Part shown: positions 7,390 through 16,056 of the stretch, piece by piece | Layout: every line of letters begins with the position of its first letter | How positions within the stretch are numbered: position 1 is the first letter of the stretch | Position numbers and translations under genes: made by a program | Notes under the pieces: model-generated | The model's input: only the letters and a program-made list of their open reading frames with translations | Databases searched by the model: none | What the model was told of the DNA's origin: nothing | NCBI GenBank assembly: GCA_025061985.1 | Contig: JANXAW010000004.1 | Location: forward strand, 1 to 33,274 | DNA length: 33,274 nucleotides | Source: Fimbriimonadales bacterium | GTDB lineage: Bacteria > Armatimonadota > Fimbriimonadia > Fimbriimonadales > GBS-DC | Reading direction: 5' to 3'

Positions 7390-9557
7390 AGCTCGCTGCC
7401 CAACACGCCCACCGGCTGCCCAAACTGCCCCAGCCCGAAACGCGAAACGCTAGGCAACGCCTTGAGGCGTATGAAAATCTGCAGCCCTGTATCACGACGG
7501 AAGCCAAATGGGTTGTCAATGTAGCGCACTTCCAACTCGGCGCAGTGCAAGTCGTACACCCACAGCGCTTGACGCGACTCGAAGCGGTTCAGATAGCCGT
7601 TGTACTGGACGAGCCACGAGATTCGCGAGCGCCCCCATTTGAGCGCATCCACACGCAAGAACACGCTACCCCACTTGGCGCGTTCGGGGTCGTAGCGGGC
7701 AGCTAGCAGCAAGCGCGAATCGCCAAACCGCCAGCGCAGGTCGGTTTGAATGGTACGCCAACGCTCACGGTTGAGGTCATACCCCAGTAATGCACGCCAG
7801 CGCAGCCATTCAGCAGGCTGATACTCTGCATTGATGCTGAGCAAGCTCCATGGGTCTCGCCCCTTGTCGGCAGCGAGCAAATCGTAGCTAGTCTGCACAC
7901 CCACGCTCCAGCCCCCACTAAACACCAACTGTAGCTCGCCGCTCAGCAGGTTGTAGGTACCTACGCGGTCAATCCCCAGTGGGCTGTAGCCGTAAGGGCG
8001 TAGGTAGTTCCAACGCAGGCTCAGGCGCGAGCGCCGCGCCAGCGGAACAGTCTGCTCCAGCACGGATTGGAGCAAGTACTGCGCCGTTTCATCGCTGTAA
8101 AACGACTGGCGGAAGCGGTAGCTCCAAGAAGTACGCGGACGCATACTGTCAGGGCTGGCACGCGCCCCTAACTGACCTTGCCATTCGAAGGCGTAGCGCT
8201 CGCGCGTCAGGCGCGCTTGGAAGCCCTCTGTGTAGCGTCCGATACTTAGGCGCAACTGCGACTGAGGCAACCCTAACCCGCGTGCGCTGGTAACCAAGCT
8301 CAGCTCGGGCAAGCGCTCCAGCCCACCAAACACCCGCGACTCGCCCACGGGTAAAAACCGCTCAAAGTCCAACTGCAGACTCACCTCGCGTTCCAGCGCG
8401 TAGCGCAGGTTGCTGCGCAGGTTCCACTGGCGGTTGCCTCGGCGCGCCTCTGCAAACAGGCTCTCCTGTTCCACATACTCGCCCGAAAGGTTGGTCTGGA
8501 GCCGCCCAAAGATGCGTGTGTCCTGCACAATGAAGTTGCGGTTGATGGTCTCAAAAGCGCCAGTACGGTTGCGCGATTCAGTGAAGCCTAGTTGTGAGGT
8601 GCCTGTGCGAGTGGGCAGTATCCAATCTGTGCGCCAGTTCCACGCCGTGTTGTCTCGAAACAGGAGGTAGCTGTTGCGGCGGAACTCGGCGTTCCAGCGG
8701 GTTTGCAACGCGCCGAAGTTTTGCGCGTGTTGCCACCGCCCTGTAAGCGAGTCGGCGCGTTGACGCGCGTCTCGTAGGGTATACAGGCTCAAGCTGCCGT
8801 GGGCGTAGTTCTGTACAAGGTTGATGCCCAGCCCACGCTTTTGCATCGCGTCGAAGCGAACGCTTCCTAAGGCGCCTCGTGCCAGCAAGTAGGCAATGGC
8901 GTAGCGAACATAGAAGCCCTCTTCCTCTGTGTAGCCGACATCAGGTAGGGGCGACTCTTCGCCCTCGCGCAAGGGCAAAGCCACATATGGCAGGCGTAGC
9001 ACAGTGCGTCCCAGAATCTGCAGGCGCACATCGCGTAAGACGGCGCGGTCGCCCGCGGTGGCATCCAGCGAGCGTGCGCTCCATCGGAAATGGGGGTGCT
9101 TTAGGGCACAGGTGGTTGCCGTGCAACATTCAGCGTGTATCCGCTCTTGCACGCCCTCAACTCGCTTTCCGTGAAGGTGCAGGCTCTGTAGCAGACGATT
9201 CTCCATGAATGCTGGTTGCAGCTCAGCTGTGCCATCCAGCAAGCTCCAGCGTCGCTCGCGTGTGAAAAAGCGCAGTTCCCTCCCTTGTGCAAGCACCCCG
9301 CTGCCTGTCAGACGCACCCCCTCGACAAGGCGATACTGCCCCTCGCGTAGACTGCCCCACAGACGCGCACCTTCCAGCGTGTACTCGCGCCAGCGCAGAA
9401 CGACTGACTCACCCTCAACCGTGTCTGAGAGGTTGTCGTAGCGCAGCGGGCGTTGGGTCTCAAACTCGATTCGGTCTGTCTGCTGCTGTCCGAAGCCGAA
9501 GGGCACGAGCAAGGAGGCTACTAGCCCAAGAATTTGCACGCGCAAGCGCCCATGCAT
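7386..9557 (-). CDS. lptD: LptD/OstA-like LPS-assembly outer-membrane protein
   Basis: A 723-residue protein that would insert LPS into the outer leaflet of the outer membrane. It begins with a signal peptide (MHGRLRVQILGLVASLLVPF, then GFGQQQ), followed by an OstA-like beta-jellyroll with repeated short strands (YTLEGARLWGSLREGQYRLVEG). A long beta-barrel rich in alternating aromatic and charged strands follows. CC and C residues at about 143-150 and 685 could form the LptD-type disulfide, but this is inference. The end IDNPFGFRRDTGLQIFIRLKALP resembles distant LptD families. The start was set at ATG 9557, overlapping the rfbB stop as TGATG; a longer reading frame upstream overlaps rfbB and lacks a signal peptide at its start. 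LptE and the Lpt transporter genes are not in the window. Confidence 0.82.
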   Translation of the reverse strand: MHGRLRVQILGLVASLLVPFGFGQQQTDRIEFETQRPLRYDNLSDTVEGESVVLRWREYTLEGARLWGSLREGQYRLVEGVRLTGSGVLAQGRELRFFTRERRWSLLDGTAELQPAFMENRLLQSLHLHGKRVEGVQERIHAECCTATTCALKHPHFRWSARSLDATAGDRAVLRDVRLQILGRTVLRLPYVALPLREGEESPLPDVGYTEEEGFYVRYAIAYLLARGALGSVRFDAMQKRGLGINLVQNYAHGSLSLYTLRDARQRADSLTGRWQHAQNFGALQTRWNAEFRRNSYLLFRDNTAWNWRTDWILPTRTGTSQLGFTESRNRTGAFETINRNFIVQDTRIFGRLQTNLSGEYVEQESLFAEARRGNRQWNLRSNLRYALEREVSLQLDFERFLPVGESRVFGGLERLPELSLVTSARGLGLPQSQLRLSIGRYTEGFQARLTRERYAFEWQGQLGARASPDSMRPRTSWSYRFRQSFYSDETAQYLLQSVLEQTVPLARRSRLSLRWNYLRPYGYSPLGIDRVGTYNLLSGELQLVFSGGWSVGVQTSYDLLAADKGRDPWSLLSINAEYQPAEWLRWRALLGYDLNRERWRTIQTDLRWRFGDSRLLLAARYDPERAKWGSVFLRVDALKWGRSRISWLVQYNGYLNRFESRQALWVYDLHCAELEVRYIDNPFGFRRDTGLQIFIRLKALPSVSRFGLGQFGQPVGVLGSEL

Positions 9558-10582
9558 CAGTCCCCTGAGCGTGTAGCGTACCATTGCTGGATAAATTGCC
9601 GATACTCCGCCTGCTGCTGGAGGATGGGCAACCACCACTGCGGGTTCTGGGCGTACCATAGCACGGTGTCGCGTAGGGCAGTTTCAAAGTGCGCCTGCGG
9701 CTGCCAACCTAAGGCGCGCAGCTTGCTATCGTCCAGCGCATAGCGGCGGTCATGCCCTGGTCGGTCAGGCACGAACCGAATCAGGCTCTCGGGCTTGCCC
9801 AACACCTGTAAGATGAGACGCGCCACCTCGATGTTTACGCGCTCGTTGCCCCCCGCGATGTTATACGCCTCACCCACCTGCCCCCGATGCAACACGACAT
9901 CAATTGCCCGCACAAGGTCTTCCACATAAAGCCAATCGCGGCGCTGTTGCCCATCGCCATAGAGGGGCAGGGGTTGGTCATTCAGCGCACGCACCGTAAA
10001 AAACGGGATGAGCTTTTCGGGATACTGGCGCGGCCCGAAAGTGTTGCTTGGGCGCACAATCAACACAGGCACTCCATAAGTGTGGTGATAGGCTTGTGCC
10101 AGTAGGTCGGCGCTCGCTTTGCTGGCGGCATACGGACTGCTGGGGCGCATAGGCGATTGCTCAGTAAACGCCCCCTGCTCGATGGAGCCGTACACCTCGT
10201 CGGTGCTGACATGCACAAACCGCTCCACGCCAACCTGACGCGCGGTCTCCAGCAGCACAAAGGTGCCGTAGACATCTGTAGTGATGAAGGCATCGGGGTC
10301 TAAGATGGAACGGTCTACATGCGTTTCGGCAGCGAAATGCACCACGTAATGCACGGCGTTCATCGCCTGCTGCACGGTTTGCTTGTCGCGGATGTCGCCA
10401 TGAATGAACTCATAGCGGGGGTCGTTTTCCACGGCTGCCAAGTTTTCGCGCCTGCCCGCATAAGTGAGCGCATCCAGCACACGCACGCGATAGTCGGGGT
10501 ACTGGCGCAATATGTACTCCGTGAAATGGCTGCCGATAAATCCTGCGCCGCCCGTAATTAGCACAACTTTGCCCACAACCAT
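9557..10582 (-). CDS. rfbB: dTDP-glucose 4,6-dehydratase
   Basis: Short-chain dehydrogenase that makes dTDP-4-keto-6-deoxyglucose, precursor of rhamnose and other deoxysugars of LPS O-chains. The product is about 341 residues. The NAD-binding GGAGFIGSH is at residues 10-18, and FAAETHVDRSI, STDEVYG, the YAASK catalytic Tyr-Lys pair, and the RPSNTFGPRQYPEKLIPFF substrate loop are all typical. Only this dTDP pathway gene is present; rfbA, rfbC and rfbD are not here. TATCCT directly abuts ATG 10582; if that is the -10 box, translation would start at GTG 10576 (codon 3) as a leaderless mRNA. The stop overlaps lptD by one base. Confidence 0.92.
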   Translation of the reverse strand: MVVGKVVLITGGAGFIGSHFTEYILRQYPDYRVRVLDALTYAGRRENLAAVENDPRYEFIHGDIRDKQTVQQAMNAVHYVVHFAAETHVDRSILDPDAFITTDVYGTFVLLETARQVGVERFVHVSTDEVYGSIEQGAFTEQSPMRPSSPYAASKASADLLAQAYHHTYGVPVLIVRPSNTFGPRQYPEKLIPFFTVRALNDQPLPLYGDGQQRRDWLYVEDLVRAIDVVLHRGQVGEAYNIAGGNERVNIEVARLILQVLGKPESLIRFVPDRPGHDRRYALDDSKLRALGWQPQAHFETALRDTVLWYAQNPQWWLPILQQQAEYRQFIQQWYATRSGD

Positions 10583-10588
10583 AGGATA
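10583..10588 (-). promoter_or_regulatory. Probable -10 box (TATCCT) of rfbB-lptD
   Basis: GGTATCCT immediately precedes ATG 10582 and is 6 nt from GTG 10576. The same GGTATCCT occurs before the GHL10 gene and serC, which supports a promoter role. Confidence 0.4.
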
Positions 10589-10700
10589 CCTGCCCCGCCT
10601 TTGAATCGTTTGGCACGAAAGTTGCTGTTGTGGAGTTTTGGATGGAGAGCAAAGCCTGCCCTCACATGAGGAGGTTGTGACCCTATCCTGAGGCGACCCA

Positions 10701-10728
10701 CGGGGCTAAGGGAAAATCCTTAGCCCCG
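10701..10728. other. 28-bp perfect inverted repeat in the rfbB/GHL10 divergent region
   Basis: Arms CGGGGCTAAGG and CCTTAGCCCCG are perfect and flank a 6-nt centre (GAAAAT). It lies between two divergent genes, so it is not placed as a terminator of either. It covers the -35 area of the GHL10 promoter and could be an operator. The rest of 10589-10747 shows no gene. Confidence 0.55.
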
Positions 10729-10741
10729 TTCGCGTTTTAGG

Positions 10742-10747
10742 TATCCT
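10742..10747 (+). promoter_or_regulatory. Probable -10 box (TATCCT) of the GHL10-like gene
   Basis: GGTATCCT ends 9 nt before ATG 10757 and directly abuts ATG 10748. This spacing favours the second ATG as a leaderless start. Confidence 0.4.
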
Positions 10748-10756
10748 ATGCGCCTG

Positions 10757-12403
10757 ATGCGCTGGTGTTGGGTCGCCTGGCTGAGTGTTCTAAGTGTTGC
10801 CGTCCCTCAAACAGCACCCCCTTCTGTGGCGATTGTGCGTCGCTTGGGCTTGGAAGGGCGCGTGATGTGGGTGGATGCCACTGCAAATCTCCACTGGCTT
10901 ATTGACCGCGCTCAAATCCGCCAGTTTGTGCAACGCTGCCGCGAGGCTGGCATCAACTGCATCGTGCTGGATGTCAAGCCCATCAGTGGGCACGTGCTGT
11001 ACAACAGCCGGGTTGCTCTCAAGCTCACCGAGTGGCGCGGGGTGCGTGTGCCTCCCGACTTGGATGTGCTTCAGGTGTTTTTGGAAGAGGCACACGCCGT
11101 CGGGTTGGAGGTGCACGCGAACATTAATGTGCTTTCCGAAGGGCACAAACTGTTCGGGGTAGGTCCCGCCTACGAGAACCCTGACTGGCAGATGGTGGCG
11201 TACTCACGGCGACGCATGCTTGTGCTACCGGACGGCTCGCGATACGACCTCAGTCGCTTCGATGCGCCCCCACCTGCGGATGGAGTGGCTGCTTATCGGC
11301 GCAGTGCTGCCCCTACACCCCCTGCAGGACGCCAGTGGTCATATGCCTTGCTGACCGATGACCTGCGCGTGCAAGCCGTGATTGACGGAATGTTTGTGAG
11401 CCGCCCCATCACCCCGCCCGAAAACGGTTGGATTTTGGTCGCCGACGGGCAAGCAGCCCAAAGCTTGGAGCGGCTAAGCGCGTTAGGCATTCAGCTGAGC
11501 CTGCAGACTCAGCCCGTGCTGCAACCGATTGCCGAGTCGGACACGGAGGGCATCGCCGTGTTTGTAAACCCTCTGCACCCCGAGGTGCGTGCGCGATTGC
11601 TGGCGATCGTCCGCGAACTCGTGCAAAACTACCCCATCGACGGCTTGGTGCTGGATCGGATGCGCTGGGCAAATGTATATACCGACTTTTCAGAGCGCAC
11701 TCGCGCAGCATTTGAGGCGCAGTATGGGCGCGTGGTGCTGTGGCCTGATGATATCATTCGCCCGCCCGCCCTGCCCTACAACTCGTATGAGCGCGGGGTG
11801 CGCTTTGGGGAATGGGTAGAGTTCCGCGCGCGTGTGATTCGCGACCTCTTGCGCGATATCCGCCGCACCGTAGAGGCGATTCGCCCGATACCCATCGGCG
11901 TGTATGTGGGCAGCTGGTATCCCATCTACTACGAGTTGGGCGTCAACTGGGCAAGCGACGCCCTTGCACGCCCCTACAGCTTCGTCAGCCCTGAGTACCG
12001 CCTCACTTCGTACCTCCACGATGTGGACTACTTAATGCCCGGCGTCTACTTCGGCATCCCGTTTATGAGCGAAGCGCCCCTGCACGATAGCGACGAGGTT
12101 CGCACTGTAGAGGGCATGACCCGCCGCGTTATGGAGTGGACTAACGGCGAGCTGTTTGTGTATGCGGGGATTTATACGCTGGATTATCGAGGCGATCCTG
12201 CGGGCTTTGAGCGAGCGATTCGCGCCGCGCGCCTCAACTCGCACGGGGTAATGATTTTTGACGCTTCGTACATCGTGCAGTGGGACTGGTGGGAGGTAGT
12301 GCGGCGCGGATTGGGCACGCCCGACGGCGCCAGAACCGAAGTGCCGCTCGCGCCCCATCAGCTACCCTCGCTGCTACCTAGCTTGCGCAACAGTGGCTAT
12401 TAG
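10757..12403 (+). CDS. Secreted glycosyl hydrolase-like 10 (GHL10/DUF187-type) protein
   Basis: A 548-residue protein with an N-terminal signal peptide (MRWCWVAWLSVLSVAVPQTA). The (beta/alpha)8-type domain starts at MWVDATANLHWL, with the helix REAGINCIVLDVKP and HANINVLSEGHKLFG. After a variable insert, DGLVLDRMRWANVYTDFS and the IRPIPIGVYVGSWYPIYYELGVNWAS segment are typical of GHL10 (PF02638) proteins, which resemble alpha-amylase-fold glycosidases acting on surface polysaccharide. The substrate is not predictable. The start 10757 is preferred to ATG 10748 because of the adjacent -10 box and because it gives a cleaner signal peptide. Its stop is 18 bp before the promoter of the dockerin-tailed gene. 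Confidence 0.82.
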   Translation: MRWCWVAWLSVLSVAVPQTAPPSVAIVRRLGLEGRVMWVDATANLHWLIDRAQIRQFVQRCREAGINCIVLDVKPISGHVLYNSRVALKLTEWRGVRVPPDLDVLQVFLEEAHAVGLEVHANINVLSEGHKLFGVGPAYENPDWQMVAYSRRRMLVLPDGSRYDLSRFDAPPPADGVAAYRRSAAPTPPAGRQWSYALLTDDLRVQAVIDGMFVSRPITPPENGWILVADGQAAQSLERLSALGIQLSLQTQPVLQPIAESDTEGIAVFVNPLHPEVRARLLAIVRELVQNYPIDGLVLDRMRWANVYTDFSERTRAAFEAQYGRVVLWPDDIIRPPALPYNSYERGVRFGEWVEFRARVIRDLLRDIRRTVEAIRPIPIGVYVGSWYPIYYELGVNWASDALARPYSFVSPEYRLTSYLHDVDYLMPGVYFGIPFMSEAPLHDSDEVRTVEGMTRRVMEWTNGELFVYAGIYTLDYRGDPAGFERAIRAARLNSHGVMIFDASYIVQWDWWEVVRRGLGTPDGARTEVPLAPHQLPSLLPSLRNSGY

Positions 12404-12420
12404 TTGGGTGGAACCTGTGC

Positions 12421-12426
12421 TATAAT
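12421..12426 (+). promoter_or_regulatory. -10 box (TATAAT, extended TGC) of the dockerin-tailed gene
   Basis: TGCTATAAT, an extended -10, ends 7 nt before ATG 12434. The alternative starts at 12404 and 12425 lie upstream of or inside this box. Confidence 0.55.
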
Positions 12427-12433
12427 GAGCACG

Positions 12434-14161
12434 ATGCGATTGGTGCTGCTGCTTTGTGGACTCGTTTCCGCGTGGGCGGCGATGCACGCGCAAAATGTGG
12501 CGTGGAGTCGCCTCTATGTGCAGCCAGACTCGCGCGGCATCTTTCCCCAAGTCGCTGCTACGGATTCGCAGGGCAACCTGATTATCGCAGGGCGCTACCT
12601 CCATTCGGCAAGTAACCAGCCCTTCAACAATGTGGCGCTCATCAAGTACTCGCCCAGTGGCGACTTGCTGTGGACACGCACGATCGGTCTTCCTGACCAA
12701 GCCGAGTACGCAGAAGCGATTGCCGTGGCTACCGACGACTCGTTTTATCTGGCAATCACTCAAGCGGACAACAACTCCATCGCCTTCGTTCAGCGTTGGT
12801 CTGCCTCGGGGGACCTGCTTTGGTCAGTTAGCATCAACGAGAGTTCGTACGACGTTGTGCGCCAGCTGATAGCGCGTCCCGAAGGCGGAGTGGAGGTGCT
12901 GCATGCCTTCGGGAGTGAGGGTATTGGCTTTGCGCGCCTGATTTTTGACAGCAACGGTAACCGTCTCGCTACCAATCTCTACTGGCAGCCCAACACTTAC
13001 CTGGCAAACCGCACTCCTGTGGGGATGCTGCGCCTGAACAGCACCACCACGCTGGTTATTTTCGTGGATGGCGAGGTTGGCGAGATTTTGCAGGGCTATT
13101 CCCGCACCTATTTGCGCGCCATCAACAGTGCGGGCGGCACGGTTTACGAGCGTATCTTCCCCTTGCGTACAGAGAAGTTTGCCCAAGCTGGCGATGGCAC
13201 CCTCTACCTGCTGGGCGACTATTGGGATGCCTCTAATCGGCAGATGCGTCTGCGCCTCTGCCGCGTGAACCCCAGCAACGGCAACTTGCTGGGGCAGTGG
13301 GATTTGGGCATAGCCAACGGTGATGCAATCCCTGATGTATTGGCTGTGAGCGATACGGTGTGGCTGGCAAGCGGTGGCTGGGAAACTGCCGCCACGCGCG
13401 GGATGGCAAGCGCCCTCGGCTTGCCAAACGGCACTCTGCTGGGCACGCAGGTGCTAGAAGGCGTCTATCGCCCCGTGGCGGGCGTGGGCACAGCGTCAGG
13501 AGCGCTGGTGCAGCTGGTGGGCGAACTGCTTCCCAACCCCGACCGCTGGAAGCCCGCCTTGCAGTGGCTGCGTACCGACGGCACGCTGATGGCGCAGGGC
13601 TACTTACCCGCGCTTAGCGCCGCCGACGAAGCCCCCGAACTACTGGTCGCCTCGCCCGACGGGGCAGTATATGCGATTGCAACCGTCAATCAGGGCGCGC
13701 AGAATGTGCCCGCCATCGGCATTTGGCGCGTAGAACCCCCGCCCACGCTTACAGGACGCATCACCCTACAGGGCTACCTGCCTGACCCTGCGGGCAAGAC
13801 AGCCTATTTCACCATCACCCGCGGTTCCCAAACCGACACGCTCACACGCACTTTAGGCACGGGTGGTACCTACAGCCTCCAAACAGGGCTGTCAGGTACG
13901 GTGCAGGTGCGTGTGTATGTGCCCGGCTGGCTGGGGCAGCGCCAAACGCTCACGCTGAGTAGCAGCGGTGTTGTCACTCATGAGTGGACGCTCATCGGGG
14001 GCGATGTGAACCGCGATAACCAAATCAACAACGCCGACTTACTGATTGTGCTATTTAGCTTCGGCACGAACGACGCCCAAGCCGATGTGAACGGCGACGG
14101 CGCCGTCAACAACGCTGACCTACTGCTGGTGCTCTTCAACTTCGGCGCAACAGGCGATTAA
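12434..14161 (+). CDS. Secreted beta-propeller-like protein with C-terminal dockerin-type repeat
   Basis: A 575-residue secreted protein. A signal peptide (MRLVLLLCGLVSAWAAMHAQ) is followed by repeated segments such as NLIIAGRYL, ALIKYSPSGDLLWTRTIG, IAFVQRWSASGDLLWS and TLYLLGDYW, typical of YD/PQQ-like or SBBP-type beta-propeller blades. A beta-sandwich follows (TLTGRITLQGYLPDPAGKTAYFT in pieces, residues about 435-515). Residues 522-575 hold two dockerin-like EF-hand loops, DVNRDNQINNAD and DVNGDGAVNNAD, each followed by LL-x-VLF-x-FG. Such tails are common on secreted Armatimonadota proteins without a cellulosome; no cohesin is in the window. The start is fixed by the TATAAT box 7 nt upstream. 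Confidence 0.8.
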   Translation: MRLVLLLCGLVSAWAAMHAQNVAWSRLYVQPDSRGIFPQVAATDSQGNLIIAGRYLHSASNQPFNNVALIKYSPSGDLLWTRTIGLPDQAEYAEAIAVATDDSFYLAITQADNNSIAFVQRWSASGDLLWSVSINESSYDVVRQLIARPEGGVEVLHAFGSEGIGFARLIFDSNGNRLATNLYWQPNTYLANRTPVGMLRLNSTTTLVIFVDGEVGEILQGYSRTYLRAINSAGGTVYERIFPLRTEKFAQAGDGTLYLLGDYWDASNRQMRLRLCRVNPSNGNLLGQWDLGIANGDAIPDVLAVSDTVWLASGGWETAATRGMASALGLPNGTLLGTQVLEGVYRPVAGVGTASGALVQLVGELLPNPDRWKPALQWLRTDGTLMAQGYLPALSAADEAPELLVASPDGAVYAIATVNQGAQNVPAIGIWRVEPPPTLTGRITLQGYLPDPAGKTAYFTITRGSQTDTLTRTLGTGGTYSLQTGLSGTVQVRVYVPGWLGQRQTLTLSSSGVVTHEWTLIGGDVNRDNQINNADLLIVLFSFGTNDAQADVNGDGAVNNADLLLVLFNFGATGD

Positions 14162-14199
14162 CAGGCCCGGTTAAGTTCCCCGGCGCCCCGCTCCTCAGG

Positions 14200-14220
14200 T
14201 ATCCTATCACCTTAAGGAGG
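14200..14220 (+). promoter_or_regulatory. serC -10 box (TATCCT) and Shine-Dalgarno AAGGAGG
   Basis: TATCCT at 14200-14205 is followed by AAGGAGG at 14214-14220, 6 nt before ATG 14227. The short leader has a full ribosome-binding site, unlike the leaderless genes nearby. Confidence 0.5.
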
Positions 14221-14226
14221 GATGCA

Positions 14227-15315
14227 ATGACGCAGCGTGTATGGAACTTTGCCGCGGGACCTGCGACGCTTCCGTTGCCAGTTTTAGAGGAAGCCCAACG
14301 CGACTTGTTAGCCTTACCAGGCGTAGGCGCATCCGTATTGGAAATCAGCCACCGCTCCAAGCATTTCGACGACATCCTTAGCGAAGCCGAAGCCAATCTG
14401 CGCAAGCTGCTGAACATTCCTGACCACTACCACGTGCTGTTTTTGCAGGGCGGCGCGAGCCTGCAGTTTTCAATGGTGCCGATGAACCTGTTGGGCGACG
14501 GCAGCGCGGATTACATTATCACGGGCTACTGGGGACAGAAAGCCCTCAAGGAAGCGCAACTGCTGGGCAAGGTGCGTATCGTTTGGGATGGCAAAGCCGA
14601 GAACTTCACCCGCACCCCACGCCCCGACGAGTACACGATCGACCCCAACGCACGCTATGTGCACTTCACCTCCAACGAGACGATCCAAGGCGTGATGTTC
14701 CAAACCGAGCCAGAAGTGGGGGATGTGCCGTTGGTGTGCGATATGTCCTCAAACTTCCTGTGGGCGCCGATTGATGTAAGCAAGTATGGTCTTATCTACG
14801 CAGGAGCGCAGAAGAATGTCGGTCCTGCGGGCGTGACGATTGTGATTGTGCGCGACGATTTGGTGCGACGCGCTCCCGACAATCTGCCCACAATGCTCAG
14901 CTACCGCGTGCACGCGGAGAACAAGTCCGTGTACAACACGCCGCCCGTGTTTGCGATTTACATCGTGATGTTGGTGACGCGCTGGCTACTCAACACGATT
15001 GGCGGGCTGGAGCGCATGGCAGAAATCAACCGCGAGAAGGCGCGCCTGCTGTATGAGGTGATTGACCAAAGCAACGGCTTCTATCGCGGGCACGCGCATC
15101 CAGAGCACCGCTCCACGATGAATGTCACGTGGCGCCTGCCCAATGAGGAGCTGGAGAAGAAGTTCCTTCAGGAAGCGCAGGCGAACGGCTTACACGAACT
15201 CAAAGGGCATCGCTCCGTCGGCGGCTGTCGCGCTTCTATTTACAACGGGATGCCCATAGAGGGCGTGCGGGCATTGCGCGAGTTTATGTTAGAGTTTATG
15301 TATCGGCACGCCTAA
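14227..15315 (+). CDS. serC: Phosphoserine aminotransferase
   Basis: PLP enzyme that converts 3-phosphohydroxypyruvate and glutamate to phosphoserine and 2-oxoglutarate in serine synthesis; it may also act in pyridoxine synthesis. The 362-residue product starts with WNFAAGPATLP, then shows LEISHRSKHFDDI, LQGGASLQFSMVPMNL and the PLP-lysine site IYAGAQKNVGPAG. RVHAENKSVYNTPPVFAIY and GGCRASIYNGMPIEGV near the C-terminus carry further conserved residues. Length equals the family norm. ATG 14227 has AAGGAGG 6 nt upstream. The stop overlaps the convergent pth stop by 3 bp. serA and serB are not nearby. Confidence 0.96.
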   Translation: MTQRVWNFAAGPATLPLPVLEEAQRDLLALPGVGASVLEISHRSKHFDDILSEAEANLRKLLNIPDHYHVLFLQGGASLQFSMVPMNLLGDGSADYIITGYWGQKALKEAQLLGKVRIVWDGKAENFTRTPRPDEYTIDPNARYVHFTSNETIQGVMFQTEPEVGDVPLVCDMSSNFLWAPIDVSKYGLIYAGAQKNVGPAGVTIVIVRDDLVRRAPDNLPTMLSYRVHAENKSVYNTPPVFAIYIVMLVTRWLLNTIGGLERMAEINREKARLLYEVIDQSNGFYRGHAHPEHRSTMNVTWRLPNEELEKKFLQEAQANGLHELKGHRSVGGCRASIYNGMPIEGVRALREFMLEFMYRHA

Positions 15316-15923
15316 GGCGTCGGCTCCTCAGCAGGGCGAATATCGCGGTTGAACTGGTTCATCACGCGCTCGATAGGCTGAGTGAGCCACGCCTCGCAGG
15401 CATCGGCGGCGCGCTGGATGGCAGCTTCTAGCAGAGCGCGTTCTTCAGGCGTGGGCGGCGATAGCACGTAATCGGCTAAATCCACGCCCTCAGGGGGTTG
15501 CCCGATACCGATGCGCACGCGCGGGAACGCCTCCGTGCCTAGCGCTGCGATGATGGACTTCAGTCCGTTGTGCCCTCCAGCAGAGCCTTTGGCGCGCACC
15601 CGCACCGTGCCCACGGGCAACCAAATATCGTCAAACACCACCAGCATTTGGTCGGGTTTGAGGTGGTAGGCGTTCAGCAAAGCGCGCACTGCCTCACCGC
15701 TGAGGTTCATGTAGGTTTGGGGCTTCGCAAGCACGACGGGCACTTCGGCGATGTATCCCGTGCCCAACTTGCTAAGGTAGCGGCGCGTTTTGAGCGCGAT
15801 GTCGTGCCGTTGCGCCAGCAGGTCTACTACCCAAAAGCCCGCGTTGTGGCGCGTTGCAGCGTACTCCGCACCAGGGTTCCCCAAGCCGACAATCAAGCGC
15901 GCAGGGTGAAGCGACTTAGGCAC
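15312..15923 (-). CDS. pth: Peptidyl-tRNA hydrolase
   Basis: Releases peptides from peptidyl-tRNAs that have dropped off the ribosome. The 203-residue product shows LIVGLGNPGAEYAATRHNAGFWVVD with the catalytic His in TRHNAGF, KPQTYMNLSGEAV, VVFDDIWLPVG with the catalytic Asp, and KGSAGGHNGLKSI. GTG 15923 lies 9 nt behind AAGGGAG and puts the conserved core 9 residues from the N-terminus, as usual. In-frame ATGs at 15950 and 15980 would add 9 or 19 atypical residues. The stop overlaps serC convergently. Bases 15924-16056 hold no other gene. Confidence 0.94.
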   Translation of the reverse strand: MPKSLHPARLIVGLGNPGAEYAATRHNAGFWVVDLLAQRHDIALKTRRYLSKLGTGYIAEVPVVLAKPQTYMNLSGEAVRALLNAYHLKPDQMLVVFDDIWLPVGTVRVRAKGSAGGHNGLKSIIAALGTEAFPRVRIGIGQPPEGVDLADYVLSPPTPEERALLEAAIQRAADACEAWLTQPIERVMNQFNRDIRPAEEPTP

Positions 15924-16056
15924 GATAGACCACTCCCTTAGCAGTTCCATAAGCGCGCCCAACCACGCCAGCCACGCCATATGCCCCTACCTTGTTTGCT
16001 TTTGCGCACGCGCTGAGCCAGTAGACCTGCCACCAGCGCTTCACAACGCGCAGATT

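Noticed and set aside
10701-10728. Rho-independent terminator
   Set aside because: No T-run directly follows on either strand, and both neighbouring genes point away from it.
12404-14161. Start of the dockerin gene at 12404 or 12425
   Set aside because: These starts precede or lie within the TATAAT box; a good signal peptide begins at 12434.
12434-14161. Cellulosome component
   Set aside because: Dockerin-like repeats alone are not enough; no cohesin or cellulase signature is present in the window.
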